Below, piece by piece: positions 54,279 to 64,000 of a stretch of DNA of 64,000 bases. Made by a program: the position numbers and the translations under genes. Below the pieces are notes generated by a model that searched no databases, was not told where the DNA came from, and was given only the letters and a program-made list of their open reading frames with translations. Source of the stretch: Lineolata rhizophorae (taxonomy: Eukaryota; Ascomycota; Dothideomycetes; Lineolatales; Lineolataceae); assembly GCA_010093515.1 (NCBI GenBank), contig MU001674.1, forward strand, positions 1,049,975 to 1,113,974, in the 5' to 3' direction. Position 1 is the stretch's first letter, and the number at the start of each line of letters is the position of its first letter.

Positions 54279-56381
54279 ACGAACGGTCCGGCGAGGGTCT
54301 CTTTATTTTTACATTCTAAACCGTAGGCACGAAAGCGTGCGTGTACGAAGTATCGTGATTCACTCCGTCTATCTGGGTCATGCGAGCCACGGTCAAGTCG
54401 GGTGGGTCCCAAGACCGGGAATTGTGTACATTAGGATATCCGACGGGTAGGCCCCGCGCACCAGTGAGGGCAAACAGATATTTCTGCCGAGGACAACGCA
54501 GCTCTTGTCCTTGGATGCCTGGCCGTCTTACTGCTTTGCGTCAGCTGAGGTTCAGTATCCATGGTCGAATCAACACGGATTCGGTAAAATGGAGCATTTG
54601 CTGCACTCATCTACCGGAATCCGCAGTCCAAACCGGAAAGCCATGTCGCTCTTGGCTAGACGCGTCACTGAGAGGGCCGCACTGTCGGCGTTTGCTTCAG
54701 AAGATAAGTCGAATTTCGGGGGTACAACACGTGTATTAAAGGGCAGGGAACGGCAAGCGCGAAGTGTTGCGAGGTAGGCAAATTATCCGGGAAGCTTTAT
54801 ACAAGGTGAGATCGCCATTGGTTGAAAGGCGCGATGGACAATCCGCCCGGCATGATTCAACTGTCTATTCCACCCGTCCGTCGCCATGTGGGAACTCCAC
54901 AGTTTGAGCTCGGACGCACGCGCACGGTTGATAGGCGTGTGGGGTGCCTGATAGCAGGTGCGCATAATGACCTTCATTTGAGCGAACTGACCATTGGTCG
55001 CCCAGGGCAACACTACATGCAGAACCGGAGGCGTCGGTCTTAAATGGCAGGTTGTTTGGCAAACAACCAACAAGGACGGTACCCACCTATACTGACCAGA
55101 GCGGTTCATTTCCGGCGAACGCTCGAGGGCTTGCCTCCGGATCATCAACCTCAGGGGGGCGGCGGACGTGACGGGTGCGGGCCGGCCAACCGAACCCTGG
55201 CCGGTGATTTCGCGGTCCCGTCCGCGACGCCGAATGGCAGCCTCGAAAGCGGCGGCCCTCCACCAGCCCTGCGGCCGCCAGCGCGCCACGCCGGCCCACG
55301 CCGGCCGGACCGAGCGGGGGAAATCCTGGATGCCTGGGGCGAGGGGATCGTCAGGGCAAGCGGGCGAGAAGGGTCCGCAGCCGCGTCGGAGGAAACAAAG
55401 ATTAGACAGGCGGGCGGGCGCACGGCGGAGCGCCAGCGGCGCGGCGCTGGGACTGGAGTGGCGGCGCGCAGAGCCCCCGGCCGAGGAGGCGTGGGAGGTC
55501 CCGGGCGATCCTTCGCGCCGTGCCAGTGGCTGGGCAGCCCTGCGCCGCCAGATTGATGGTGCGCCGCTGTTGCGCCGCAGAGAAAGCTTAGCACCGCCTC
55601 CCGGCGCGAATCAACGCCGCCGCGCGCCCCGCGTCTCCCACAGCTCGCCTCTCCCTCTATCCCCCTATCGCTGGTGAAACGGCTGCAACTTCAAGAAACA
55701 AAGGACAAATTATTCGCGCTCCGCTCCTGGCCTGGCGGTTCGCTCTGTGTGCTGAGGCTGCCACCCAATGTCGCGCCCCCTCCGAAACATCGAGGCCCGG
55801 CTCGGTTCGGTGAATAATCATCGGTGGCCCGTTGTTCGCCCGCGTCCCTTTGTGCCCCTGGGCCCGGGAGACCCACCGGATGAAACAACATGCTGAGGTG
55901 GGCAAACCCACACCCGCGCCTGCGAGTGGCTCATGGCGGCTGCGCCAGGAGAAGGTGCATCCCGGCGCTCCGCCATGTGCCTTGGAAATTTTCTTTGACC
56001 GCGAGGAATCTCAGCGCGCGGTCCTCCGCCACGCTCACGCTGCCCGATACGTCTTGTGTGGCCGAAGCGCTCGTCTATCTGAGTTCATCCCCTGAACTAG
56101 AATAGGCTCGGCAGTGCTCTGGATGCCATGTCGAATAGAGTCAGAAGACTCAGCATGGGCCGTAACGGCCATAGCTTCTTTTTCCCCGCCTTCCCGGCCG
56201 CCCTGACCTTCCTCTTAGTACTCCGTACTCAGGTATATAGACCTCGTCGAGACCTCGTGGTCATGTCTCTCGCTCCTGTCTCCAGTACACACTAAATAAG
56301 AAGTCCTTCATTTCTCTTGTACCTTCTGTTCTTCGCCGGGCATTTCGTTCTCAGTCACTCATTCAATCACTTGCATCAGCA
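54279..56381. other. Gene-free GC-rich spacer of 2.1 kb upstream of the glucanase gene
   Basis: No conserved gene is recognisable, although high GC (strongest at 55100-55680) keeps frames open on both strands. A TACTCCGTA motif lies at 56219-56227 and a TATA-like tatata at 56234-56239, about 145 bases upstream of the glucanase ATG. The length suggests a large regulatory region for the secreted enzyme, or a missed non-coding transcript. Confidence 0.5.
56234..56239 (+). promoter_or_regulatory. Probable TATA box of the GH16 gene
   Basis: tatata about 145 bases upstream of the ATG, followed by pyrimidine-rich sequence up to the start. Spacing fits a fungal promoter with a 5' untranslated region near 100 bases. 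Confidence 0.45.
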
Positions 56382-57676
56382 ATGGCCACTGCTGCTCTCT
56401 TCGTCGCCGTCCTGGCGCTTGTCAATTACAGCGCCGCCGGTGGTTTTGTTCTGAGCGATGACTACAATCCATCCAACTTCTTTGACAAATTCAACTTTTA
56501 CACTGGGCAAGATCCTACCCATGGTACTTCTCTAGCATTCACTCGCCATATACTTTGACTGATCTCGGACTTCCAGGTTTTGTCGATTACATTGACCAGT
56601 CAAGCGCCCATGATGGCGGTTTGATTGATGCTTCTTCTGGGCAAATCTATATGGGTGTCGACCATGTCAATATGGCACCGAATGGACGGCAGTCCGTGCG
56701 CCTAGAGAGTAAGACTAGGTACAATTCGGGTCTGATCATTCTTGACCTCGCGCACATGCCCGGCGGCATCTGCGGTACTTGGCCCGCTTTCTGGACTGTT
56801 GGTGACAACTGGCCGAACAAGTGAGTATAGTCGCGTCCGACCCCTGAATCCCTCCCGAGGCTAACATGACTCCCATCTAGCGGCGAAATCGACATCATTG
56901 AGGGTGTTCACGATCAATCCGCGAACAAGATGACCCTACACACAGGCCCTGGTTGCGCCATCTCTGCGAACGGTGGCTTCAGCGGCTCCGTCGGCACTAC
57001 CAACTGCGACGTCAATGCCGCTGGACAGGGCGCGAACGAAGGCTGCCAGATCTCCGACTCGAACTCGAACACCTACGGCTCCGGCTTCAACTCGAACAAC
57101 GGCGGCGTCTACGCGACTCTTTGGGACAGCGATGCCATCAGCATGTACTTCTTCCCGCGCGGCGCGATCCCGGGCGACATCAGCTCCGGCGACCCGGACC
57201 CGTCGAGCTGGGGTAGTCCGAAGGCCAAGTTCTCCGGTTTCTGCGACATCTCGCGCACGTTCAGGGATCACCGCATCATCTTCGACACGACGTTTTGTGG
57301 CGACTGGGCGGGCGCTACCTGGGGCAACACGGCGTGCGCGGCGCGCGCCGGCACCTGCAACGACTTCGTCCGCGACAATCCGGCCGCCTTCCAGGACGCC
57401 TACTGGTCCATCAACTCGCTCAAGGTCTATCAGCAGCAGGGCGCCAAGCGGGACAACTCGAGCTCTCTCAGCCCGACTGGTCTGTCAACCCTAGTCACTG
57501 CTCCCGTGGCGACCGCCCCCGTGAGCACGACGTTCTCCACCCCTACCCCCTCCGCTCCGGCAGTTAAGCGATCCGCTCCTAATGATATGACCCATATGCT
57601 TCCTGCCAAGCGATTCGAGCCGGGCAGCGCGGGCCGCATGTTTGAGGCGCGCCGCATCGAGGCTGTGGCCCACTAG
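56382..57676 (+). CDS. Secreted GH16 endo-beta-1,3(4)-glucanase
   Basis: The enzyme should cleave mixed-linkage or laminarin-type beta-glucan outside the cell. Three exons (56382-56523, 56577-56820, 56881-57676) give 393 residues. A signal peptide ([21 protein letters not shown]) leads into the jelly-roll domain. The catalytic motif GEIDIIEG (ExDxxE) forms across the second splice; [14 protein letters not shown] precedes it. Several cysteines (for example [24 protein letters not shown]) fit disulfides of the fungal Lam16A-type subgroup. After the domain comes a Ser/Thr/Pro linker and a short tail with four dibasic sites (AKRD, VKRS, AKRF, ARRI). There is no GPI signal and no carbohydrate-binding module. 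Confidence 0.95.
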
Positions 57677-59243
57677 GGTGCATAGCTAAACCCCCACATC
57701 CCTGCAAGATATTTCTTGTACATATTTTTTTTCTTCCTGTTGCAATTTTGGCGCAAGTCGAGTGGGAAAATTCTCCTATTGGCACAATCCTTGATTTTCT
57801 TCACTCGGTCTATGCCTATTTTATGTTTACGCTTCGGGAGTTGCGACGGTCTCGGGAAAAGCATAGAAAGGTTGCCGCGCTCCGGAGTCTTGTTTCCTTG
57901 TTATCTTGCTTCTAGTTTGCTGTTCTGGAGTTGCAATATCGCTTTTGGAGACCATTTTGTGCTAGTCGGCGCCGCATAATAATGGCGTGCATGGGTTTAC
58001 GGAATTGGCTAGACTTGGTAGAGTCGGATTGGAATTTTTGGTTCTGTTTTTTTTTGCCATAGCATATACCCTATAGCGATAGGAAAACACATGATATCAT
58101 TCCACAGCTGCTGTCTTACGGACCCTTAATTCCGAGCGCTGAGCGAACTGCGTGTTTTGCGTTTACTGGGCTGAAACCTGAAACGCTGACGGCGTGCAGA
58201 AGCGCGGAGAAATGTGCGAGACCCGGGTCCGCGGATTCGCTTGCTTAACTGCATGGGGCAAATTTTATGAAAAGTATCCGAGAGAGTGAATCAACTGGAA
58301 GCCGCAGAGGTTCATCGGCTCCCCAAGAGCCTACCCGGTGTTGATGCCTAGATTCTTGCGGTAAAATCTGACAGCATTGCCCAGCTGTTTTGAACTCCGT
58401 ACGTGCAGTGATTTTTCTTTACTTGGAATCCTGGAAGTTGGGGCCGGGGCGCCGAGTGGTGTGGCTTGTCTGCCGAACTGCACGTGGCGCAGCTCACACC
58501 CCGCCACACCGTTTCCCTGCACTGAGGCTGCGACTAAGTCCGCAATGGGAAATGGTGAGAGGCTAGCTGTGAGAAATCGCAGAACGGAGTAAACAGAACG
58601 CCGATCCAACTAAAATTAGAGCACATGCACTTGCCACTACTTCACTTGCCAAGAGGGTAGAGGAAAGAGAGAAACATGTTTCTGAGGAATGTAGATTTAC
58701 TTGATTTAGTCTCGTTTACATTTTTGTCGCTAATACTAATAGTTCCCTTGTTATATGTGATTTTCCGAGACTTTATGCAATATAGTTTCTCCGACAAGTC
58801 GGTCACGCGCAAAATAGTTCGTGCTTTGCCAGAAGTTTTGCTTTCAGTCTTGTGTTGTATGCAACTAGGTACGCCACACTTATCATGGACTTTACAGGCT
58901 CGTACTCTCTCTTCTGTACAATACTGTTTGCCTTTAGTCTCACATCGGCCGCTTGTACATTTAGTCGTGGTGAAATAATGTCAAATCCATAACGCGGAGG
59001 GACATCAGATTCTGTGACGACTGGACCCTAATTGCATGATGGGCTTATTAGAAACGTGATCAGCCTCTACTCTCTTTAGTCTTTCCACGCTCCCATATGC
59101 TTCAACAAAGCCCCATTAAGCTATACTAAGAACATTGTATACAAATATCAAGGCTTCACTCGCATAGCGAACACCTTAACTCAGTTGCGACCCAAATACA
59201 TGCCATTTTATAGTGCATCTAGTAAAACCATTCTTAGAAGAGT
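57677..59243. other. Intergenic, 1.6 kb, between two converging genes
   Basis: AT-rich spacer between the glucanase stop and the FAS1 gene stop. A hydrophobic plus-strand frame at 58676-58978 lacks homology and codon structure. An ACTCCGTA motif lies near 58395. No gene called. Confidence 0.5.
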
Positions 59244-59959
59244 TCATGCATAGTTGAGAACGCCTTTCAATATCCAGACTTCGCCGTTCGAAACCGCATC
59301 AGCCACAGAAGCAACTTCCACGCCACTTGGTTGGATCTGCGCTTGAGTGGTTAGCTATGGTCATTCTGGAATAGTGACTGCTGGACACGCAAACACACCA
59401 ATGTCTTTCCACCTTTCATCTCTATCCATACTGTATTCCCTGCCATCGTTTCCATCTTGAGGCCCTCCTTCCACGGCGACTCCGGCACAATATGGGCCTC
59501 GGTGAAGCGTCTCAGATTCTTGTGCGCTCGACTCTCGCCTTCCGCACCCTCGTACGCATTCATCCCAAGCGCATCGTAGTCCCTGGGATCCTCCCACGGC
59601 TTCCGCGGAAGGCCCATAATCGCGGCGTTCTCCGGCGCCAGCACCGTCGTGTTCTTCTCCCCATCTTCTAATCGCGTTGACACTTCCTCGATGTCGCGAG
59701 TGAAGCCGCTGAAGATATTGATGTTCGGGTTACGCCCGATGGAATCGGAGATGCGCACGCCGCCAGAGGTAGGCATGGTGTCCGTTATTATACCGGAGTC
59801 CACAGGCGCTTGCTGGAGGGGACGTTGCGGATCCGCCGGCGGCGGGGAGCCTACAAGATCGATGACCGGGAAAAAGGAGCGGGAGAAAAGGCGTGCGGAT
59901 GCGGAAAGTGCAAGGCAGTAGAAAGTGAAGTAGAACAAGAAAACACCGGGGAACTTCAT
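59244..59959 (-). CDS. FAS1 (fasciclin) domain protein with signal peptide
   Basis: Two exons (59959-59399, 59336-59244) give 217 residues. The N terminus MKFPGVFLFYFTFYCLALSASA is a signal peptide or anchor. One FAS1 domain follows: NIFSGFTRDIEEVSTRLEDGEKNTTVLAPENAAIMGLP, an insert KPWEDPRDY, FTEAHIVPESPW (the FAS1 H box region) and, after the splice, VEVASVADAVSNGEVWILKGVLNY. Similar single-FAS1 proteins occur across ascomycetes, including one in fission yeast, and may lie in the vacuole or secretory path. The role is unknown. Without splicing the protein would end 16 residues after the intron donor and lose its last FAS1 strand. Confidence 0.9.
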
Positions 59960-60189
59960 TTTCACATCTGGAAGCAGGTGCTGCGGACCTCACTACGTCC
60001 AGCTTGGTCAAATTCGGATGTCGTGATACGCATTGGCGGGACGCCTCACGTCATTGCCAAGCCCAGCTTTCGGGACTTCGGCAAATCAGCTTTTCCAGGA
60101 CGCGTCTCCGGAGCTGGTTTCTATCGCGACGCGGCCGTTGTTGCCTCGTGTTTCTTCCAATCCACCGCAGAAGTGTGGACGCCCGCATC

Positions 60190-60962
60190 ATGGCGGGCCA
60201 AGGAACTAACTGGCAACCGCCGCCCTTGCCAGCTCACATAGAGGTATGTTTCTGATTATATTCTCCCGTTTAAGTGTGTTGCGCAAATTCAAGCTTTGAC
60301 AGGCCGCCCTTCTCGACTTTCACCGAGAGCACTTCCCCCCGGTTTCGCTCGACACCTTCATGCGAAACCAGGCGGCCACGTTATGGAAGCCAGCTGTTCC
60401 TGCTCAACATGCCTCGGAACCACCGGCAAGCAGCGACGCTCCTGCTGCAAAGGGTGGAAATGCAACAAACACAGGACACGGGCAAGATAGACACGCCACC
60501 AAAGAAGGCGCACACGAAAACGCCGAGGATGACGGCTTAGGCTACTACTCGGACGGCGAGAAGCGCACCCTTACCGATGATCAGATCGCAATATTTCGGC
60601 ACAGCGAATTCCAAGAAGTGTTGCGAATGGCTCGGAAGCTCCGAGAAATGAAGGACGAAGGGGAACGCGTGACGCTACGATTCAAAAAGGACAAGGATGG
60701 AAAGAGAACTCTACCTATTAGTTCCATTCTTGATCACCCTCTTCTGCTGCCGAGTCGGTACTCAACGAATACCGGACTGCCCAAGAGGAAATACCGCAAG
60801 GGACCTAAGAAGGATAAGAAAAAGGGCAAGAAAAAGGACAAGCCAAAGGCGAAAGACACGATAAAGCACAAGTTGAGTCACGATGATAAACACTGGACTC
60901 CCCGTCGCATTGCCCGCGAGGCCGACAACATCATAAGTGCTGCCGTAGAGCTGGACTACTGA
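60190..60962 (+). CDS. DUF3807-like conserved fungal protein
   Basis: Two exons (60190-60243, 60303-60962) give 237 residues. The N terminus reads GTNWQPPPLPAHIE joined to AALLDFHREHFPPVSLDTFM. After a variable linker comes DDGLGYYSDGEKRTLTDDQIAIFRHSEFQ, the most conserved part of this fungal family, which I believe is DUF3807. The C-terminal third is strongly basic with KKDKKKGKKKDK-type runs, suggesting nuclear or nucleolar location. It ends with IISAAVELDY. Function unknown. Its start lies 230 bases from the divergent FAS1 gene, so the two may share a promoter region. Confidence 0.82.
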
Positions 60963-61697
60963 ATGTAGCAAGAAATCGCAGGCCATCAAATTAGCATGCC
61001 CTGCTCGTATTTCGCCCAAGCATCCGCTTTCACATTGGAATGCATCGGCCGAAGTAAGTAAAACCAGTCCGTACATTTGAACCGTTTGCATGATGAAAGC
61101 TATGTATCATGTCATCCTTAGACGGACGCAAGGATTGTTACTTTTGGACTTGGGGCCCCTCGAGCGGAACCAGTTCAATTGTGGTATCCTACATGGCGAC
61201 TTTAATCTTCTCTCTGAAATTAAGCACGACCCTCCCAATTCGTATAATCAGATCACTATGTGCAGCATAAGTGCTAACCCTTGTTCGTAGGTTCGACCGG
61301 TCAAGCAACGGTATAGCCAAGGAGTCGGGTTGAGGACCTTACCTAACTTCGCCATAATTGTGCAGACCATGAAAACGTGATGAAGGGCTACCTAAAAAGT
61401 GATTTAGGTAGATTGGAAAATCCGCTCGAAGCGGGTGCGTTCATGGTTTTGATAGACAGCCTCTAGCCGAAATGCCACGGTACTCTTGTACCTACTTTCT
61501 GAGACGATGTTAAAAATAGCTCCGTAAGAGCATGCTGCGGAATCACAATTCTAGTGTACATATAGCTGTAGGAGTGAAAATGCCGTGTGGCACGTGTTGG
61601 TTCCGTTGTGCTTTATTGGGCGGCATGTGACTTACAAAGTCCCCAGCAATGCATTTTTATCTCAAGAATTTCTTTTATCGCTCTGCAAATCCTCGTC
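60963..61697. other. Intergenic upstream of the CBS-domain gene
   Basis: 735 bases, AT-richer, no gene, repeat or RNA recognised. It should hold the promoter of the following gene. Confidence 0.55.
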
Positions 61698-62315
61698 ATG
61701 GCAGACACCACGACCGCACTTACGAATGGCATGCCTACAGCTGCCGCAAAGTCGCCTTGGGCAGACAAATATCGAGGGGTAAGCATGTAATCGCATATTG
61801 GAGAACTGCTCTTTGGAATTCAATGGGCGCGAAAATGTCGGTCGAAAGCTGCGCAGAACATGGAACTAAAATCGAGGCCCTTGACGCAGGCCACGGTAGA
61901 AGACCTCGACCCGCCGCCGGCGCTCTCCTGCAAACCTACGGACCCGATCTCGCACGCGCTCATATGCGCCTTTGAGCGCGACTACACGCACCTGACGGTG
62001 GTGTCGGCGGAGACGCGGGCGCTGCTAGGCTACGTGAGCATGCCGCGGCTGCGCGAGCTGCTGGCCGAGGGCGGCGTGCGCGAGACGGACGGCGTCGAGG
62101 CGGCCATGCTCAAGTTCCGCCGCCGCGGCCGCGCGTACAAGGTCATCACCATGGACACGCCGCTTGAGGAGCTCGAGGCCTTCTTCGACGGCTCCGCGGC
62201 GCCCGACGGGAAGCCCCAGGACTTCGCCGTCGTGACGGACGTCTCGAGGCGCTTCGTGCTGGGCGTCGCGACGCGCGCGGATCTGGAGGAGTTTGTGAAG
62301 AGGAGACCGGCTTAG
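61698..62315 (+). CDS. Small CBS-domain protein
   Basis: Two exons (61698-61778, 61890-62315) give 168 residues. The splice joins KSPWADKYRG to ATVEDLDPPPALS. A CBS pair follows: PISHALICAFERDYTHLTVVSAETRALLGYVS (first CBS, ending in the usual Gly-Tyr-Val) and YKVITMDTPLEELEAFF with DFAVVTDVSRRFVLGVATRADLEEFVKRR (second). CBS pairs bind adenosine nucleotides and sense energy state or regulate partner proteins. Stand-alone forms of this size occur in many ascomycetes without assigned function. The intron is 111 bases. Exon 2 is far more GC-rich than exon 1. Confidence 0.88.
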
Positions 62316-62808
62316 GGAGAAGGGCTGCGGGAGCAACAATACAGAGGAGCACTGGCACTAGTAGCTTAATATCGTCGTGAGGGATCGAGGTCAGGACTGT
62401 ATGGATTGTCAAGTTGGGGAGCATGGGCCGGAGCGCCATTGCGGAGGGGCAGCTGCACGTCATGGAGGCGCCATTATTAGGCAGATTGAAAATTATATCA
62501 CTGCACACCACCTTTGGGCCTCGCGATTTCTTTGCTCCTCTGTCAAACCACTCGGGACACGCACGCACCTAAGGACCTATGCGACTCCGCGATAGGATCC
62601 GGGAGCGTTGGTAGCGCCTCACGTGCGTCGGGCATTATCGCGGGAGCCCCATCAGTCAGCCTGCGCGGTAGCCGATATCACCGCGGCGTTGCCGCGTCTC
62701 CTACCCCTCTCTCCCGCACCTTCTCCCTGCCTGCGGCTAGCTCGCGGCGTCGCGGCCACGGCGCTCCGCAGCATCATCCGCCTCCGTCGGGCAGTCATTC
62801 TCGCTGGC
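62316..62808. other. Intergenic CBS gene / phosphatase gene
   Basis: 493 bases. The frame of the next gene stays open back to about 62596, so its true start could lie a little upstream, but the first in-frame ATG is at 62809. Nothing else recognised. Confidence 0.5.
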
Positions 62809-64000
62809 ATGCCGCCGCCTGCTCGCCCCTCCGCCGTCCAGCATCTCCTTCCCGCACGATGCTGCACCCGACGCGTGACGCCAGCCACGGTAGCAGCCCG
62901 GGGCGCACAACCGCCTCGGCCATCGCCATCGACCCGGCCCCATCTCACGCCGGCCTCGGCCTCGCCGCCGCCGCCTCGGCTCCTCCGGCCACCAAAAGCC
63001 GCAGCATGGCTTCCCAGACGCGCCTGGCTCCGCACGGACACGAGACGCGAGCCCCGCCACGGCACGACCACGCCGGTGCCGGATGATCCGCAGGCCTTCC
63101 GGTCCAAGTCGCCATTCTACTTCGAGGCCGGCTACGCGCTCTTCGCGAAGCGGCCGTCGCGCCCCTTCCCGCCGCCGTTCCTCTCGTACCCCTCGGGCTC
63201 CTTCTCCGACCCGCTCAGCACGCACCACCGCAGCCGCGACCGCCGGTCCTACGTCAACGGCGAGCAGATCCGCGGCATCACCAACGGCGACGACGCCGTG
63301 CTCGTGAGCGACAACTTCATCGGCGCCAACGACGGCGTCGGCGCCTGGGCGCAGAAGGACCGCGGCCACGCCGCGCTGTGGTCGCGGCTGATCCTGCACT
63401 TCTGGGCGCTCGAGGCCGAGAGGGACCACTACGGCGAGACCGAGCGCTCGCCGGCCGAGTCGTCGCACCCGGACCCCGTCGCGTACCTCCAGCGCGCCTA
63501 CGAGCAGACCAAGCTCGCGACGTCGAAGCCCACCGAGTGGCTCGGCACCACGACGGCGTGCAGCGCCCTGCTCAGCTACGCCGTCAACAGCCACCCGCGG
63601 CCCGTCCTCTACGTGACCCAGTTGGGCGACTCCAAGGTGCTTGTGATGCGGCCGGCCCTTTGGGAAGGCGAGGACGAGGACGAGGACGGCGATGGGACAA
63701 AGGCCGTCATTTACGAGACCCAGGAGCAGTGGCACTGGTTCGACTGCCCGCGCCAGTTGGGCACCAATAGCCCGGACACGCCTACGTCGAACGCCATCAT
63801 GGACCGCATCGAGATTGAAGAGGACGACGTCGTGCTCGCCATGTCGGACGGCGTCGTGGATAACCTGTGGAACCATGAGATTGTGTCCGTCGCGCTCGGC
63901 AGCATGAGGCGCTGGGAGAAAGGCGAGGGTGGTGCCGGCGGCAATGGGCTCCCCGGCGAGAGGACTTATGCCGATGGCATGAGCTATGTAGCGCAGGAGA
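62809..64000 (+). CDS. PP2C-family phosphatase of the PTC7/Azr1 type (3' end beyond window)
   Basis: The frame from ATG 62809 is open to the window end, with at least 397 residues visible. The first 85 residues are Pro/Arg/Ala-rich with almost no acidic residues (CCTRRVTPATVAARGA), like a mitochondrial presequence. The catalytic domain then begins: RSKSPFYFEAGYALFAKRP, ITNGDDAVLVSDNFIGANDGVGAWA (metal-binding aspartates in NDGVG), EWLGTTTACSALL, LYVTQLGDSKVLVMRP, WHWFDCPRQLGTNSPD and DDVVLAMSDGVVDNLWNHEIV (aspartate in SDG). This is the PTC7/azr1 branch, acting in mitochondria of yeast on coenzyme Q enzymes. The C terminus is missing only because the window ends. Confidence 0.9.
   Translation, partial: MPPPARPSAVQHLLPARCCTRRVTPATVAARGAQPPRPSPSTRPHLTPASASPPPPRLLRPPKAAAWLPRRAWLRTDTRREPRHGTTTPVPDDPQAFRSKSPFYFEAGYALFAKRPSRPFPPPFLSYPSGSFSDPLSTHHRSRDRRSYVNGEQIRGITNGDDAVLVSDNFIGANDGVGAWAQKDRGHAALWSRLILHFWALEAERDHYGETERSPAESSHPDPVAYLQRAYEQTKLATSKPTEWLGTTTACSALLSYAVNSHPRPVLYVTQLGDSKVLVMRPALWEGEDEDEDGDGTKAVIYETQEQWHWFDCPRQLGTNSPDTPTSNAIMDRIEIEEDDVVLAMSDGVVDNLWNHEIVSVALGSMRRWEKGEGGAGGNGLPGERTYADGMSYVAQE

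Noticed and set aside
58676-58978. Hydrophobic 100-codon plus-strand frame
   Set aside because: AT-rich sequence gives Leu/Phe/Val-rich translations by chance. There is no conserved pattern and no supporting splice or start context.
62737-63876. 379-codon minus-strand frame over the PTC7-type phosphatase gene
   Set aside because: It is antisense to a strongly conserved PP2C domain and has no recognisable features of its own.

Overview
The window is nuclear DNA of a filamentous ascomycete (Pezizomycotina). About 25 protein-coding genes are recognisable. Most carry one to seven short introns, usually 50-120 bases, with GT-AG ends and CTAAC/CTAAT-like branch sites. The encoded proteins read as standard ascomycete orthologues. 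The short motif TACGGAGTA recurs between genes, which I remember from Eurotiomycete genomes, but I would not name a genus. No rRNA, tRNA, CRISPR array, telomeric repeat or prokaryotic operon structure was seen.

Layout. 0.4-9.8 kb: calnexin, LSM2, a SAM-methyltransferase-like protein and ribulose-phosphate 3-epimerase. 10.2-20.7 kb: the PTS1 receptor PEX5, a probably mitochondrial two-RRM protein, a borealin/Nbl1-type chromosomal passenger subunit, proteasome subunit RPN10, TRAPP subunit TRAPPC4/Trs23, and a UBE2Z-like E2 with a second UBC domain fused at its C terminus. 21.9-32.4 kb: sterol dehydrogenase ERG26, cross-link repair nuclease PSO2/SNM1, threonine aldolase, a LETM1 protein and a GPALPP-motif protein. 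32.4-44.4 kb is the accessory part. It holds a 3.6 kb gene-poor block, a CAP10-like membrane glycosyltransferase, an inverted cluster of Ty1/copia fossils and two damaged single-copy genes (an unknown family and an APH-type kinase). 44.4-64 kb is core again: adenylate kinase, sorting nexin SNX4/Atg24, a CX5R rhodanese/arsenate-reductase-like protein, acetyl-CoA acetyltransferase ERG10, U5 snRNP GTPase SNU114, a secreted GH16 glucanase, a FAS1 protein, a DUF3807-like protein, a CBS-domain protein and a PTC7/Azr1-type PP2C phosphatase cut by the window end.

How the genes work together. There is no biosynthetic cluster. Related functions are scattered: ERG26 and ERG10 both serve sterol synthesis but lie 26 kb apart, and LSM2 and SNU114 are both spliceosomal. 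Shared control is plausible only for head-to-head pairs with short spacers, such as Nbl1/RPN10, TRAPPC4/E2 and ERG10/SNU114.

The points most worth a second look are: the double-UBC E2, with a 12-base microexon directly after its first active-site cysteine; a pair of CCGAGG (FarA/FarB-type) sites upstream of PEX5; four introns that are multiples of three without stop codons; and the accessory island with one gene interrupted by three in-frame stops. I found nothing that I can defend as a wholly new multi-gene system.
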